The notes: generated by a model from the letters alone, not told the origin. A stretch of 64,000 bases of DNA from Musa acuminata AAA Group (GCF_036884655.1 NC_088327.1:9271001-9335000), one strand, 5' to 3'. Shown: positions 13,158-25,956, counted from the stretch's first letter. Made by a program: numbers and translations.

Positions 13158-16100
13158 TATACCAGAGCATACCGAGAGATATGCTCATATCATACTATAT
13201 GTCGGTACGGTACGAAATTACGAACCTTGAAGCAAGCTACTTGATTGATATCCGTTTATAACTAGACTGGGTTGAGGACATGTTGTACCCATCTTTGCTT
13301 AAATATTATTGTGGGACCAATTCAAAAATTAACTGGTCCAACTAAATGACTCCAATGAATCAACCTCCACCTGTAGTGGCTCAAACTGATCCCGACTTTT
13401 TTCTTGGCTACACTTAGGGTTTCAAAGATGCAATGCAAGGAAAGAGGAGGCACCTATGGAGTGAGTGGGGTATCTTTGTAGCTTTGGTGGACTTTGTCAT
13501 CATTGGGTGAATTCATTTTATGGGGTTATATTTTTGCCAGCTGGCATAGATACAGTTTGTGGAAGGAGATTTGTGATATCATGCATATATCTATGAGAGC
13601 TTGGACAAATGAAGAGTGCATTAGTTAATCGATGTGAAACTATATGGCAAGAAGTATGGTAACAGGATTTAGTAGGCATGCCAGGGATTACTAACCTAAA
13701 GCTCTTCTGTGCTCTTCAAATATGCTTTACATCTAAGTTCCAGAGCTTTTACTTGTCCAACTTGGATGACGATACTTATTCTAAATTGTTGTATATTATC
13801 ATAATAGAAATGAGTCTGGAAATTGTTTCTGACTATCACAGTTATATTTAAATTGTTGTATACTATGATAATATAAATGATCCTGGAAATTGTTTCTTTA
13901 CCATCACAATTAAAAGAATATGTATCTGTAACTGACATTATACTTTGATATCTTATTCTGGAATGTTTACCTTATTTGCTTGCTATAAGTTGTCTCATAT
14001 TGCTAGGGTCCTCCTGGTCAACCAGAAAATCTTGGACAGAACTTCTCAAGGTGGATGCTGTTGGAGAGAGTGAGGTTCTCATTAGATGGTCTGGAATGCA
14101 ATAAAATTGGTGTTAGTTATGAAGCTTACAGGAACCAGCCTACCTTTTGCTCTTCCCCATATTGGAGTTGCTTGCATAATCAACTGTGGCATTTTTGGGA
14201 AGTAAGTGATGTTGAATTATATGCACTACTATTTCTTTAAAATGGTTGGTTACGTGTTTGATGAATACAACTCTTGGTCACTAATTTCTAGAAATTGGGA
14301 TAATTACTTGCTCATGATGCTTTAAGTATATGTTTAGTTTATTGTTAAAGAACTATATCTTTTGGGCATCCTTTTGTGGTAGTCATTTAAGTTATTTCCC
14401 ACATTTGGATGTCACAGTGGGAAAATCCTCTCTTTCTCGTTCTTTCCTTCCTTTTCTTCTCTCATTACTGTTTTCTTCTTTTTTTCTTTTTTCTCCATGC
14501 TAATTGGCTATCTCTACCTGTCCAATCTTTAGCCCAATCTTTCTCGTATGTAATCAACAGACCTTAAGTTTCCACTATCCTGTCATCTGCATATTGCACC
14601 ACAAAGCTTTTTGTTCTTGCTTTATAGCATCTCAACCAGGAAACTGATAGTCCTAACTACCAATAAGGCAATAACAACAGCTTTTACTTCTTGCTTTATA
14701 GCATTGAGTGCCTGTCAAACCATGCTGAGATCCTGCCGCCTTTTCAGCCTTTTATCATCTCTTTTTGTCACTATTGGTTTCCTGGTTTACAATACAATTT
14801 TCCTCTTAAATTCTACCACCTTTCTTTGTTTTTTGAACCATCCGACAAACTCCAAATGGCCACCATATTCAAATGACTGTAGCCAATGCATGCAACACAT
14901 GCTCAACCCTCTTTTAATCCTATAGTTCTAGTCAGTAACATTAATTGCTATTTGGAGCTTTAGTTCAACCATTATTCCACCTTATTGAACCATCTAAGCA
15001 AGCTTCCAACTATGTGATGAGTATTTGTGGGTCTCGAAATGCTTCATAGTAAGCTCGAGAGCAATGACAATGTTCAATTATTTTAGCTATATTCTCCTGC
15101 ATGATTTTGGTGTCAAAATCCTTTCTGATAATTGCACTTACTTTGCATATAAAGTCTTCATCTTTATCTATTACGGACTTAACCATGCCAAGCGATATGG
15201 ATACTGTTATTATCTTGCATTGATCTGATGGATAATGTTTATATCTGGATTCATGAAACTTAAGATTAAAGGTTATCTTATTATAACAGGCGGACCAAAA
15301 CAGGATAGGAAGAAACCAACCACCTCAGTATATGGTTGAACGGAGGTTTGAAAGGATAAATCAACATCCAGTTATGATTATTTTTCTAGTTGATTTGTAC
15401 TTTTTTTTAGATACTATTCTTTTCCTAACTAATCACTTACTATTCTCTTGACATTCTATAATCTACTTCATGCAGAATGCTGGGACACATACATTCTCGG
15501 TTGGCATAACTGAGGTTCTCAACACTAATTTATTGATAGAACTGAGTGCTGATGATATCGAATATGTTTATCAAAGGTACCTGCTGGCTATTGATGCTCT
15601 TATTTGTTCAGTGTGTTCTTGAACTATAAATATCTGTAAAAACTGCATGCATAATTTTATTCTACTTAATGATGCTTATGGTCTCCGATGCCATTACATG
15701 ATATAGAACAATTTAAATCAATCATTCTTTGTAATTAATGATTTATTAATGATTCAATAGAGTTATGCTGTGTATGACTTTTGATTTATTAAAATACTCA
15801 TCATAGTAGAAACAATCATACGTTGTGCTTGAGAAAGCTAGAAGCTGACAATGAGCTGGTAAAATTTGCATGTTGTGAATCAGATGGTTCCAATTGATGG
15901 TAATTATTGAGAAATCACTTGTGGCTCAGGACTTCTAGTCTAGAAATAACCTTATCAGTCAGTCTTTGTATGAGATATATGTTGGTCCAAATTAGGTTTT
16001 TAGGAGGGAAATGCTCATGGACACTCCTGTTCCCACACCCCATTTTGGAAACAGCTTTGTGTTCTGGTCTACCCTCCAGGTGAAAAAGATAAAAGACAAA

Positions 16101-18057
16101 GAAGAGATGGTCAGAAACACTGAGATAGAAAAAGGACATGATGACCTTAGGACTATATGGTGCATAAGGAGAACTAGATGTCAAAACTCTGTATCCATCC
16201 AGCTAAATACTTTATGATATAAAAATGTTTATTGCACCTTGTTTCATATAGATGTGTCGCTAAATTTATTAGATTACAGTTTTAAGGATACATCCCTGCA
16301 TGTTTCTAGCACTGGAAAAAATGAAGTGCATGGAAGAAATGTCAAAAAATGTATGTATCGAGCTAATTACTTTATGATATAAAAATGTTTATTGTACCTT
16401 GTTTCATATGTACATGGAAGATATTACCCTTTTACTCAAAGGATCAACATAGAATTAAGTAGTAAATGTAAATGAAAATTCTTTTCGAGTAAAAAGGAAC
16501 AAAAGTTTACCCTTCTAAATTTCTAATTTCATTGAGAAGGCCAGTATGAAGTGGGATCACTAGGAAAGTGGAGAATGGTGTGGATCCTGGAAGCTACAGA
16601 TCAAATAAGTAATGGAATTGTCATCATAGATTGAAGCGAACACCTAATATCAAGCTAAAAGAAGAATAGCTTTTTGTACTCTTTAGCATTACTAACTTGG
16701 TTGAGGTTAATCTGTTCTCTCCTTCAAAATGATTCAGCAAACAGCAATGAAAAGCTCATCACAGTTGATGAATAGCTTGTAATTAAGTTGTCTTGCTCCT
16801 TAATCTCACCTTGCATTATATAAGTTGAAGAGTAGGTTAGAGATGTATTTTTGTTTAAGCACTTTAACAATTTAGTGGAGAAAAAGGATTCAGCTTGTAG
16901 GCAATTGATGTTCTGTAAGGTTACTAATATATAGAACAACCTATGAAATTTTTTGGGCATAGTACTTCCAAATGGAGGTAATTGTTGATTCCAAGCCACG
17001 TAAGGAGTTACGACCTTAGTGGTTTCTAGCAAGGACTAATTGATTGATATTGGTCTTCTAATGGATCATTGCATTATCGATAAACCCCATACCTTGTGTT
17101 GAGGCTGAGCATGGAATTATGCTAGATCCTCATGAATCTGGGCCGAATTGTAGCTGATCTAACTTGCATTGAAGTAGATCAATGTGTAGTACACGTGATG
17201 TTGAAGCTTTGAAACTAAAAATTGTCTTTATTTAATCCAAAACTCATTGTTAAACATAGAAACTAATTGATTTATTTGATATGGGAGAAATACCAAGTTG
17301 GTTCTCAAGAAATTCACACAGTAGTAGGAGAGTAAGCTCCAGATACTTTAGAAATTCTAAGCAGAATGGGAGTTATATGAAGGAGAACCAAAGAAAAAAA
17401 TCAAGAGAGAAAACAAGGCTGCTTGAGGATAAGAAAGGGGTCTCTTGAGATATATGAAGAGTAGGACAAGTTGGGTCAGCCTATCACCTGGTATTTATCA
17501 GCTAGTTACCAGGCTGACTGCCTGAAACAAGTTTACCAGGTGGTATGCCTGGTACCTAATTGAATTGGGTGAATGTTCTTGGTCCGCATATTAGGCACCC
17601 GTCAGACTAGTAAATGCTGGTTCATACTGGCATATATGAGCAAAATCTAAATCGATGGTTCTTGGAACCTAGAATGCTCCTACATGTTTGGCAAAGGGCA
17701 ATTTAGATCCTCCAGAGATTGGGAAGTAGATGGAAGTTCCTGTTGTAAGATCCTTGGTGTTTTGGACCAAATTGGCATGTTCATGGATTCCAAGGGCATA
17801 CATAAGTCCAAAATCCAGCTTGGTCAGGCCGTGTTGTCTAATCATCTCAGAGGCCTTATATTTGTCATAACCACAGATACCAAAGCTAGTACCTTCTGCT
17901 TTTAAAGGCATAGCAATCTAAAATTTTCAAGAACTTAAGCAATAACAGTATATTATATTCTCATATCTAGAATGATCATCCATATTCTTAAGGATGTGAT
18001 AGTTTGTGACCTCCAAAGTGCACAATCAAAACATAGTTTATTTTTAGTTTTACATAT

Positions 18058-18116
<59 letters not shown>

Positions 18117-21100
18117 TACAACTTTACTGTATCATGCTAACTTTTACTTTATTTGTATCATGGTAGCATGCAGATAATACAATAAAAAATTGTGTATAGT
18201 ATTTAGTTGTCTTCTGAGTTATGAAAAATGGCGCCGTTGCACCCTACCTAGACCTCTATTGGGTTAGCCTTGTGCACTGAGCCATCTTATGCATATATCA
18301 AGTCATTCTTAGCACTTAATGTACCAATAATTGGAACTCTAAAACCTGAGATGACACATAGACACTGGTATAATTAAATAATTAAACTATAAATGTTTCT
18401 GTTATATGTTTTCTCCTATGACCTGTGTTTTGTTCTTATCATGTATAGTAGGTTTGACACTGCTAAGATGTTCAACAGTTAATGTCCTACGAACAGAAAC
18501 AAGTTAACTTAAAGATGTCAAGCACTGTTACAACAGAGTTACTTGGCTGTATCCATGAGTCTAGTAGAAACTGAAAAATAGTACTATTGGCTGACCAAAA
18601 GATTTTTGTTCTCTGCAATAATGGTGTGGTTATGGATCCTGTTGAACACTTTATATGTGCTATATAAAGTTCAGCTAGCAACACATTATATGAAAGGATG
18701 GGTTTGTTCTGGGGACTCAACCTTGTTTTTGTATGGATATATCATGTAGAAGTAGTTTAAGTTCATCATATTGAAATAGCATGATGAAGAAAATTGTGAA
18801 GAAATCTTGAGTAGTTGCCAACAATTTCATTCATGTTTTCTTTGATGGGGCAAGCTCTCAACATTTTGTTACTTCTAATGCAGGTATTCTACAGAGAATA
18901 AAGTTTTAGCATTTGGCATAAATTACTTATGACTAATATTTTTAGTGATACATTTGCTTGCCTTGAGACTGTAAACATATTAACTAGCATTATGGGTTAT
19001 GTAATTCCTTTAATATAATTACGATTTAGTAATCCTAATTTTGTTGATTATGTTATTTGTCTTTGTCCATATCTAGAGTAGTTACACTACTTCATGTCAA
19101 ATTTCTATGTTTGGTGTATGATTTTGAAAAAAGTACATCATTTATAATTAATAGCATTATTGTTTTCTTTCAGGAGCCCTGGAAAGATTTTAAGCATAAA
19201 AATCCCCACTTTTGAAGCCCTATCACAATTTGGCACAGCGACAATAACAACTAAGAACATTGGTGAACTAGAAGCATCTTATAGTTTAACAGTATGTTTG
19301 TTGAGTCTCAACCCCTTGGCATCGATTGCTAGATAATAATACTTATTTCTTAAGAAAAAAAATCTCTCTTAGAGTAATTTGACCCGAGAGACTTCTGATT
19401 TATTGTATAATAGATAAATTTGACTTTTAAAGTCCATAAATTTGAATGTGTTGAGGACAATTAAAAGAGTGCCTATAGGATTACTTTAAGTTTGACCTCT
19501 ACTTCTAAATTTTGACTATTTATTATCTTGCAGTTTCACTGTCTAAGTGGTGTAAGTTACATGGCGGTAAGTTTATTTTGCTCATTCCTTCATGTTTACA
19601 AATTACATTGTCATACTTGTGCTACTCTTGCATATTTGTTGCTAAAAAAACTTTAAAACATCTTTCCTAAAGAAGTGAAAACTTTGCATTAGTCTTATGT
19701 AAAACACCAAATACTTTGGAAAATACATATGTTATCAAACTGAAATTTGAACTGTATGTTATCGTATCTTTTGAAAAATTTAGAGAATCTTTCATTTACT
19801 TTTTATGTTAGATAAATTTGCATGTGAATTAAAATTTTTAATCATTCTAACCTACTATATTCTTCAAAAAGGATTGATTCTTTGCAAGCTTTTTCTGTTT
19901 ATAGAGCATTAAAATTTAGAGTGATCAGATTTGGAGTCAGAAAGATAATCTTTCAATATTTCTTTTTTTCCTACCTATAGTTCTCGTTAGCTAGTTTTTC
20001 ACTATGATGCCTAACTATATCAACGAGCCATAATGTTCCATCTATTTGGGGTTGGTTATGTGTATTTTCTTTCCACTACTGACTTCTATATAAATTAAGA
20101 GTAGCCAAATTTCTTTTTATTCACACCACTAATTATATTTTAAACTGCCTCTTTCAACATGGTCATTTATATATCTACTTTGAACATGTCTATACAAGTG
20201 TTCAATTATTTTTCTTTTGTCTTTTTCTAATTGTCTTCTTCCTTTCCTCTTATCTTACATTTTGTCTTCCTTTTAAATTGTTTCTCTTTATTATTAAAAT
20301 ATTTATCTTTTCCAAATGGTGTGGATATTGATCTGTCCAATGCATGCAGGAACAATTTTTTATACTGAAACCAGATGAAGAGGTTACTCGATCATTTTAC
20401 ATATATCCAACCACAGATCAAGCTGCAAGATATCAGTGTGCAGGTGTGTTGTAAGTGTCCAATTTGTAAGGGACCAACATTTTTACATTTGCTTCATTTA
20501 TTGTCTTTAAACTGTTTTTTTTTTCTTTTATCATTATTTTTAGTATTTTTTAAAGAAAATTTCTTCTCATGTGCAGCTATACTCAAGGGTTCTGATTTTA
20601 GTGTACTTGATCAAGCAGAATGCCAGTTTACTACCACTGCTACTGTTCTCGAAAATGGATCACAGGTCTTCTTAGTCCTTGAAGTTGATATTTTTTTGAC
20701 ATATTTATCACTGAAGATATCGATTTTTGAGTTTCTGATAATCAGCTGTGAAGTTGGTTTTGTGGATCATCAGTCTCTACTTGTGTCATGAGATTTATTT
20801 TTTGCTTTCGGAAAAATAAGCTAATTATATGTGTAATTAGATTTTAAAATCTTAGTGTGAAATTATGATCTTTAGACAGATGAAAATAGATTTTATGAGG
20901 CTGATTTGATGACCACAAAATATCATATTATTTTCTCCCAGAAACATATAATCCGAAAGAATGTTGATCACAGTTACTAGTGGCATACATCAATTATGTT
21001 TCTTTAATAAGTATTGCATTTATCACATGCATATGTTTGTGTTGTTCGTTTCAGTTATTGAACTTGAGAAGTTCAATTTGCTTGCATGTAAGACCTTGGA

Positions 21101-24100
21101 AAGAAACAAAATCGTAGGTATCTTAGCTTCATATATAAATAGGATATCCCTAGAGAATGCATCCATAACCTGTTTATTAGACTTGTAGCATAATGAAACC
21201 TACCCATGTTTATCAGGAAAATTCAACTGAAAAATTTTGGAACCAAAATAGTTAACTAGGACTTGAATATGTCTGATTGGTTTGAGATAGCCAGGAAGCC
21301 CAATATCTATCACCATAAAGCGAGGATAGCAGTTCAGTTTCACCAATTCTTTGTGCACTTGGAAGCTAAACAAAAGTTTCAATCATGTTGTACTATTAGA
21401 GCTGATTAACTGTACGTGCAAGAGCATCATCCACTCTGAACATCCTCAAACAAATCTATTATAGAGCAAATCAAAGTAATTTGGGAAATTACACCTCATA
21501 TCTCATAAACTACAAATCTATAATACCAAGGATTCAGATCTTGGCTCGATCACAGTGCTGGCCAACTAATTGTAAATAAGATTGGCGTGCCATTGGAAAA
21601 AAAGTTTTTAGGAAAAAGGAAAAGGGAAAAGAAGTTTTCAATAAAAAAAATACTTGTTGAAAGAAAAAAAGACAGCTTATCCTAAGAGCTTATGAATTGG
21701 CATATCCTACTGTTATTTGACCTATCCTTTGATGAGATTCATTAATGAGTAATATATGTTGCAGAAAACTACAAAAAGTGTCATCCTTTTTGTTATTTTT
21801 TTAAGTTCTAAGCTGGAAAAAGGTATGGACTGTGACAGATTATGCCTGCTTCAGTGCTATGCTGCCTTATTGTCATGGTAGGTTGTGCTAGGCCAGCATT
21901 ACACTCTTGTTCATATATATCACAGGTAGTCAAATACTTTGTTACTTATATTATAATGAAGTACTGACCACTTGACTGTGCATAATAATGCACAATCACT
22001 GTGATGTCTGCTTGGAGACATCCAACCTTTTCAATACCTGTCTTATGTTGAATTTTCAGATATCTACCCCACGCTCTTTTCCTTTCCCTTATCTCGTACT
22101 TCATCTCTCTTCTTTCACTTTCCGATTTGCAATGTGCAATTGACAGCATTTTTTGGATGCTATAATTAGTTTGATCTGATTCTATTTTGCATTCAATATA
22201 TTTCTTTCACGCCGATGCCAGAATTTATACCTCAATTCTTTCTCACATGAATGTGATAAGGATTTAAAAATTGTCATCTTCGAGATAGGAATAAATTAAT
22301 CCTCGTATCTCTTTTGTAGTTGTGCTAAATTAATCCAATTACTTTAAGAAGGTAACAATTTTGTGTTGACTATATATTACATAGGAACTAACTACTAGTC
22401 AACTATTTAACAAGACGATCTTCCTACATGCTTTATTGGCCTTGATGGTATCTTAAATAAAGTGAATTTGTATAGAAAGTTCATATATGACACACCATAT
22501 TGCTGTTTGTCTGGTTAGTTGCATACTTGGTACTTACCGCGTAATGTACTGTGTTATTCTATGTTCTGATACTAGTGCTTAACCAAAATTTGTGCTGAAA
22601 AAGCTGCTGGCATGCTCCATGATTCATGTTAGTTTGGTACCAACATGGCAGGTACTGTGATATATACTAATAAGTCAAAATTAAATTGAGAATGTGATTG
22701 GAAACAGAACGTTGGTTACTCTTTTATAGAATATGATGGCTAAAACATGATATAAACTGTACATTATTTACTAAATACCACCTAAAAGTATTTACTTTTG
22801 TATAGAATATGATGTAAACTGTAGTTAGTTTTTTAATGTGATTTTTGAGCAACTTTTGGTATGTGATTTAGTGTTTTTATTTGTTAGTGACTTTTTGATA
22901 TCAAATATGGCAGCACCTTCTAGTTTCAGTACAGTTCAACATGATTTATTTTTTCTTGTATTTGTTGGTAACTACTCAAGTGATTTCGAATATGAATGTT
23001 CTATCTAGATCTTGATTGTAGTAGGAGAACATATTTTATTTACAAATATTGTATTCCAAACAGGATCTATAGCCTAAAATTTTTATCCTGGTTGCCTCAG
23101 TCTTCTATCAGTGATGGTAGCATATCTATCCAGCTAATTTTAATCTTTCTGAAGATGTTTATCATATTTTTTGCTGATAACATGTTATTTTATTTATCTT
23201 TATCATATACCAAATCCTCATTATTCAACAACCTTCTTTCAGTTCATTTGTTAAGAATGTTGCAGATAGTTCCTGCTGATGAATTGAAAAAGAATGAGAT
23301 AAATAGTTTCTTTGAAGCTATTAAAGGGGCCTGGAGTATGATGTGGAGTGGTTTGGTCGACTTTTTTACTGGGAGAACATGTAGGTGTGTAACTGTCCAA
23401 TCAAATTATTTTAGAATCACAGTCGCTTTAGTCCGTAATTAAAGACCTATCTTAAGCATAATATATGAATCATATACGGCATTACTTCCAATATTTGGTT
23501 TTACTCCATATAATTGATGAGACAATCAGTGTTTGCAGCAACACATGCAAGATATTGTGCCTTGTTCAAAGTTCAGTCTTAATTGGTAAATACGCTAGGT
23601 TAGTATTAGAGAATCATCTTTTATTATGTGCACAAGGAAATCATGAACGCATTATGGCAGAGTATTTTCTGGTCTGTGCAGTAATGTATCTACACTCATT
23701 TGGTGGAGATACTTTTAAGGGAGATATATTTTTGGGACATATAATTTTTCTCAGGAAGAATCTTAGATTGGCTAAGAACTCAGCAGCCTAGATGTGACCT
23801 TGGTAAAATCTCATACTTGCCACCTTGACATTAGAAAGGGCTCCTTCCCTTTGTTCGCACTTCATACTGTGTAACTCTAGTTTTTGTTGCTTATGGCGAC
23901 CCATCTATGCTTAAGAGCCAATAAGTTTTATCTAGTTAGCTAAGTAAGTTGTCAGCTAGCTTAGCTAGTAAATGCCTGTAATAGCAAGCCCTTGGTATCA
24001 AATCCTGTCTTCATTGTCTACCCTTTGAAAAAAAAAAAAAGACTCATCTATTCTTATAAATCCAGATCCCACCATTCCAACTTATTCATGCTAATCTTTC

Positions 24101-25956
24101 CTTTGCCCTCTAAAACTTTGGTGCTTATAGGACCTCTCTGGACTTGTCATATTTTTACCCTTGATATTATTAGACAAAAAATAGGTATTGTGGTTTTGAT
24201 GAGTTGGCAGCAGCTTGAGGTAAGAAAATGATGTAATAGGCAGAAAAGCAATAAGAAATTGGTTGGGGCCAACTAGTTGACCGTGTCTACTAATAACTTG
24301 TCATGGAAACAACAGTCATAGAATAAAGGGTATCAAAGGAGCAGAAGCGAGGGTGGGTAAAGTAGGTGCGTTGACTTTGATAAGTTGGTAGAATCAAGGA
24401 TTTTGCATTGAATTTGCTGTAGCAGGAGATCTTGGGTAATTAATTAGGTAAAATGGTGCTGATGGAGCAAACATATGATCTTATATCTTCATGTTTAACA
24501 GTAAAGAAATCTATTGCTAGTTAGACATTGTTGGTGCCTTGGTGGCACAGGCTGAGAAAATGACTGCAAATGGTTCTCAGTCACTATGATAAAAAATGGT
24601 TCACCTGTGATAATTTTCATTGAACATAGTAGACGCCTGCTAGACCACAAGAGGTGAATAATTGAATTACTCAGGCTGCCCACCAAATTTTTATTTTGTA
24701 AAAGCATAGAGAATTATGCTTTATCAAAGCCTCGGGAATCTTTGTTTTTTTCCTTTTACCTTTGATAAATCACTTGTGTCTATATCTTTTGTAAGAAGGT
24801 ATCATGTCTTTTATGTTTATGTCATGCTTTATCATGTCTTTTACCTTTGATAAGTCTTTTGTAGCATACCTCAAAGCACAGTAGTTGTAGTGTAGTATCT
24901 GTTTATCCCTGATATCCTCTTATCCTATCATCAGAAAGTGCTTATTTACTTCATCTAGAGGCACATAGAAGCTGTGATTCATCTACCGCACGGTACAGTA
25001 TAGAAATAAGTTTGTCCATAATCATCACATGTCTGCATTTATCTACTTGTATACACGAATGCAACCATAAAAATGATGTCAATCAAGGTCAGTCATTTTC
25101 CTATTGCAGGCATATAATCTCTTTCAGATTAATGAATGAAGCCAGATAATTTCGTTGGTAGTACATGATTAGTAGCATGCTTCTCTGTATCTTATCCTAA
25201 TAGTGCCAAGTATGACTTCAAAATCTTTCATTTGGCGCAGAAGTAAATGTCAAAGTTTCTTCGATTTCAGTTGCCACGTACAATATGTCTGTGTGAGTTG
25301 GATAGTGATGTTTGGACTACTGCTTGCATCACTCCCGACAGGTACGTTTCCTTTGTAGTGACTGGTCAGTTTCTAAACACAATTCTGAGCATGTTTCGAA
25401 ATTAACATATCTTAGAGTTGCAGGTACTGTGCTCCTCTGGCTACTGCATCAAAAAGGATTTTTTGATCCAATCTATGATTGGTGGGATGATCGACTTAAA
25501 GGCACAAAGAAAAGGAATAGAATCAATTCAAAGCATGCAAAAAACGTTAAGAAGCCTGGCCTTAGACATCAGAAAGAAACTGGCCGGGATGTGCACCACA
25601 AGCACAAGCCAATTCCTTCACACGATGGAAAGAAGCCAAAAAGCAGTCACAGTCATCGTGTACCCCACAAACATATCCATCTTGGCTTGGCAGAAAATGA
25701 TCGCTCTCACCTTAAACACGACACTCATCTCCATCTTCATAAAGTGAGGCACAAGCACAAACATAGCGAAAGTTACCTTGCTCAAACCCACAAGTCCAAC
25801 AAAAACCGGCCGATATCCACGGAGATGGGAGATATGAAGCGCAAGATAACCAGATGCAGTGATGAGAAAGATTCGAGGCACAAACATGTCTATCGTCAGC
25901 TGCATGGAGCAAACTCGCATGCGAAGCACGATAAGGATCTTTGGAACTATATGTAA
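1..25956 (+). CDS. HAP2: HAP2/GCS1 gamete fusion protein (5' partial)
   Basis: Sperm-surface fusogen that merges gamete membranes at fertilisation. It is a single-pass membrane protein whose ectodomain family shares the class II fusion fold. Exons, each with GT-AG borders and consistent phase: <1-68, 2877-2965, 4063-4102, 5782-5839, 5919-5979, 8920-8998, 12049-12183, 14007-14201, 15290-15370, 15476-15576, 19174-19291, 19534-19566, 20350-20443, 20577-20665, 23266-23384, 25241-25341, 25424-25956. They give 663 residues; signal peptide and roughly 100 N-terminal residues lie off the left edge. Diagnostic segments: CCPCG and SSCGN cysteine motifs, the HAP2-GCS1 core ([32 protein letters not shown]), a membrane-proximal [10 protein letters not shown] motif, one transmembrane helix at about visible residues 466-492, and a roughly 170-residue His/Lys-rich cytosolic tail typical of plant HAP2. 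Introns reach about 3.6 kb because of transposon insertions. Confidence 0.95.
1027..1127. repeat. short direct repeat in HAP2 intron
   Basis: The segment TTTGTTACTTGTTTTGATAT followed by ATTTC occurs at about 1031 and again at about 1101, period 70 bp, with diverged sequence between. This is a local duplication in the first visible HAP2 intron (69-2876). Apart from this and the 2.6-kb repeat I see nothing gene-like in that intron. Confidence 0.7.
2626..2715. repeat. two-copy 45-bp tandem repeat
   Basis: Copies at 2626-2670 and 2671-2715 share CTACAGATT, then AATTTTGTC.TTCTCAGCC, then AAAAATT.ATATTG, differing at a few bases. It lies about 160 bp before the acceptor of HAP2 exon 2877-2965. 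Confidence 0.8.
6089..7956. mobile_element. hAT-like non-autonomous element or nest (E1)
   Basis: It lies in HAP2 intron 5980-8919. It begins CAAGGTTCGCC and ends with the reverse complement of CAGTGCCATCG, flanked by the octamer CTTTAAAG at 6081-6088 and 7957-7964. Inside are several palindromic GTAC/CCGGTAC-type motifs, a GC-rich GGCGACATCGCC region (6830-6910) and a (TA)n tract. No transposase is visible. A second terminus-like CAAGG at 6155 resembles the left end of element E3, so it may be a nest of related copies. The 8-bp duplication and CA-rGG termini are known hAT traits; the superfamily call is inference. Confidence 0.6.
6950..6994. repeat. (TA)n microsatellite
   Basis: A long uninterrupted TA tract inside element E1, between two GAGGCGAC-type GC-rich blocks. 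Confidence 0.9.
7965..8558. mobile_element. 594-bp hAT-like element carrying an F-box fragment (E2)
   Basis: Left end CAAGATTTTTAA and right end (reverse complement) CAGGGTTTTTTAA form an imperfect terminal inverted repeat. It is flanked by CTTTAAAG at 7957-7964 and 8559-8566, an 8-bp target-site duplication. It abuts E1, which uses the same octamer, so three copies (6081, 7957, 8559) delimit two adjacent elements. The interior is GC-rich and holds part of an F-box/PP2-B gene on the minus strand. It is intronic, downstream of HAP2 exon 5919-5979. Confidence 0.7.
8040..8402 (-). pseudogene. captured F-box/PP2-B-type gene fragment
   Basis: On the minus strand from an ATG at 8402-8400 the frame reads [20 protein letters not shown], continuing with an F-box-like [15 protein letters not shown]. 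This resembles the F-box of plant PP2-B proteins (LPEDCI...ISLTSPRDAC..S.VS..F). About 60 residues further on, [10 protein letters not shown] and KRLKGFMPS resemble the start of the PP2 (lectin-like) domain. The stretch between is shortened and the frame then runs out through the element end, so it cannot make a full protein. There is no 3' poly(A) in the sense direction, so a processed retrocopy is not indicated. It most likely represents a gene fragment carried by element E2. Confidence 0.65.
10390..10690 (-). mobile_element. decayed LINE reverse-transcriptase fragment
   Basis: On the minus strand the frame at 10,399-10,605 includes [16 protein letters not shown], then degraded residues ending in KENFIRH. 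This matches the layout of the region after the catalytic site in plant non-LTR retrotransposons (RYLGSII..DGEID.DI...KGKFYRT). Upstream in frame, SLSRSKI resembles the SRSKTEY motif. It is a short, broken piece within HAP2 intron 8999-12048. The rest of that intron shows no clear genes. Confidence 0.55.
11170..11300. mobile_element. remnant of the GTAC-rich hAT-like family
   Basis: CTGGTACATACTGGTTAG, a degraded CACCGATACAGG and TAGCACCGGCATGG resemble internal motifs of elements E1 and E3. Termini are not recognisable, so this is a weak call. Confidence 0.3.
11791..11868. repeat. 41-bp tandem duplication
   Basis: TTGGAAAATTGACTCTCTAT followed by CTTATGCATTCTTCTT occurs at 11791 and again at 11832. 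A partial third copy of TTGTCTTGGAAAATT lies just upstream. Intronic, about 180 bp before HAP2 exon 12049-12183. Confidence 0.85.
12638..13229. mobile_element. 592-bp hAT-like non-autonomous element (E3)
   Basis: Left end CAAGGATTTTAATTTTG and right end (reverse complement) CAAGGTTCGTAATTTCG are inverted repeats. Flanks are AAGCAAAC (12630-12637) and AAGCAAGC (13230-13237), an 8-bp duplication with one mismatch. The subterminal CCGGCACCGGGCGGTACGTA block matches E1 at about 6170-6210. The interior is GC-rich (12,770-13,075) followed by (TAA)n/(TA)n. No coding capacity is recognised. It sits in HAP2 intron 12184-14006. Confidence 0.75.
13085..13155. repeat. (TAA)n/(TA)n compound microsatellite
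   Basis: TAATAA, TATTAT and TATATA runs inside element E3, in the same relative place as the TA tract of element E1. Confidence 0.9.
13782..13915. repeat. 67-bp imperfect tandem duplication
   Basis: TAAATTGTTGTATA...CTGGAAATTGTTTCT occurs at 13782 and 13849 with scattered differences, in the HAP2 intron before exon 14007-14201. Confidence 0.7.
16180..16409. repeat. two-copy direct repeat, about 160 bp period
   Basis: AGCTAAATACTTTATGATAT at 16201 continues AAAAATGTTTATTGCACC. AGCTAATTACTTTATGATAT at 16361 continues AAAAATGTTTATTGTACC. Both lie in the 3.6-kb HAP2 intron 15577-19173. The remainder of that intron has no recognisable gene. Confidence 0.75.
18065..18113. repeat. (TA)n microsatellite
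   Basis: Nearly pure TA tract preceded by TACATACA steps, within HAP2 intron 15577-19173. Confidence 0.9.
19975..20340 (+). mobile_element. possible LINE 3'-tail remnant
   Basis: The stretch GATGCCTAACTA...AGCCATAATGTTCCATCTAT, then TTGGGGTTGG, then a T/C-rich tail with CTTCTTCCTTTCCTCTTATC, resembles the 3' untranslated part of plant non-LTR retrotransposons. The resemblance is from memory. It sits just before HAP2 exon 20350-20443, so its pyrimidine-rich tail runs into that exon's acceptor region. Confidence 0.4.
20666..23265. other. 2.6-kb HAP2 intron, nothing recognised
   Basis: AT-rich intronic sequence between HAP2 exons 20577-20665 and 23266-23384. Reading frames here are short and share no recognised motif. 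The same holds for intron 23385-25240. Confidence 0.7.

Noticed and set aside
14611..14925. 104-codon frame in a HAP2 intron
   Set aside because: Hydrophobic composition arises from T/C-rich intron sequence; no domain or splice support.
17669..17911. 80-codon minus-strand frame in a HAP2 intron
   Set aside because: It reads somewhat like protein, but I recognise no family. It could be a retroelement scrap; too weak to list.
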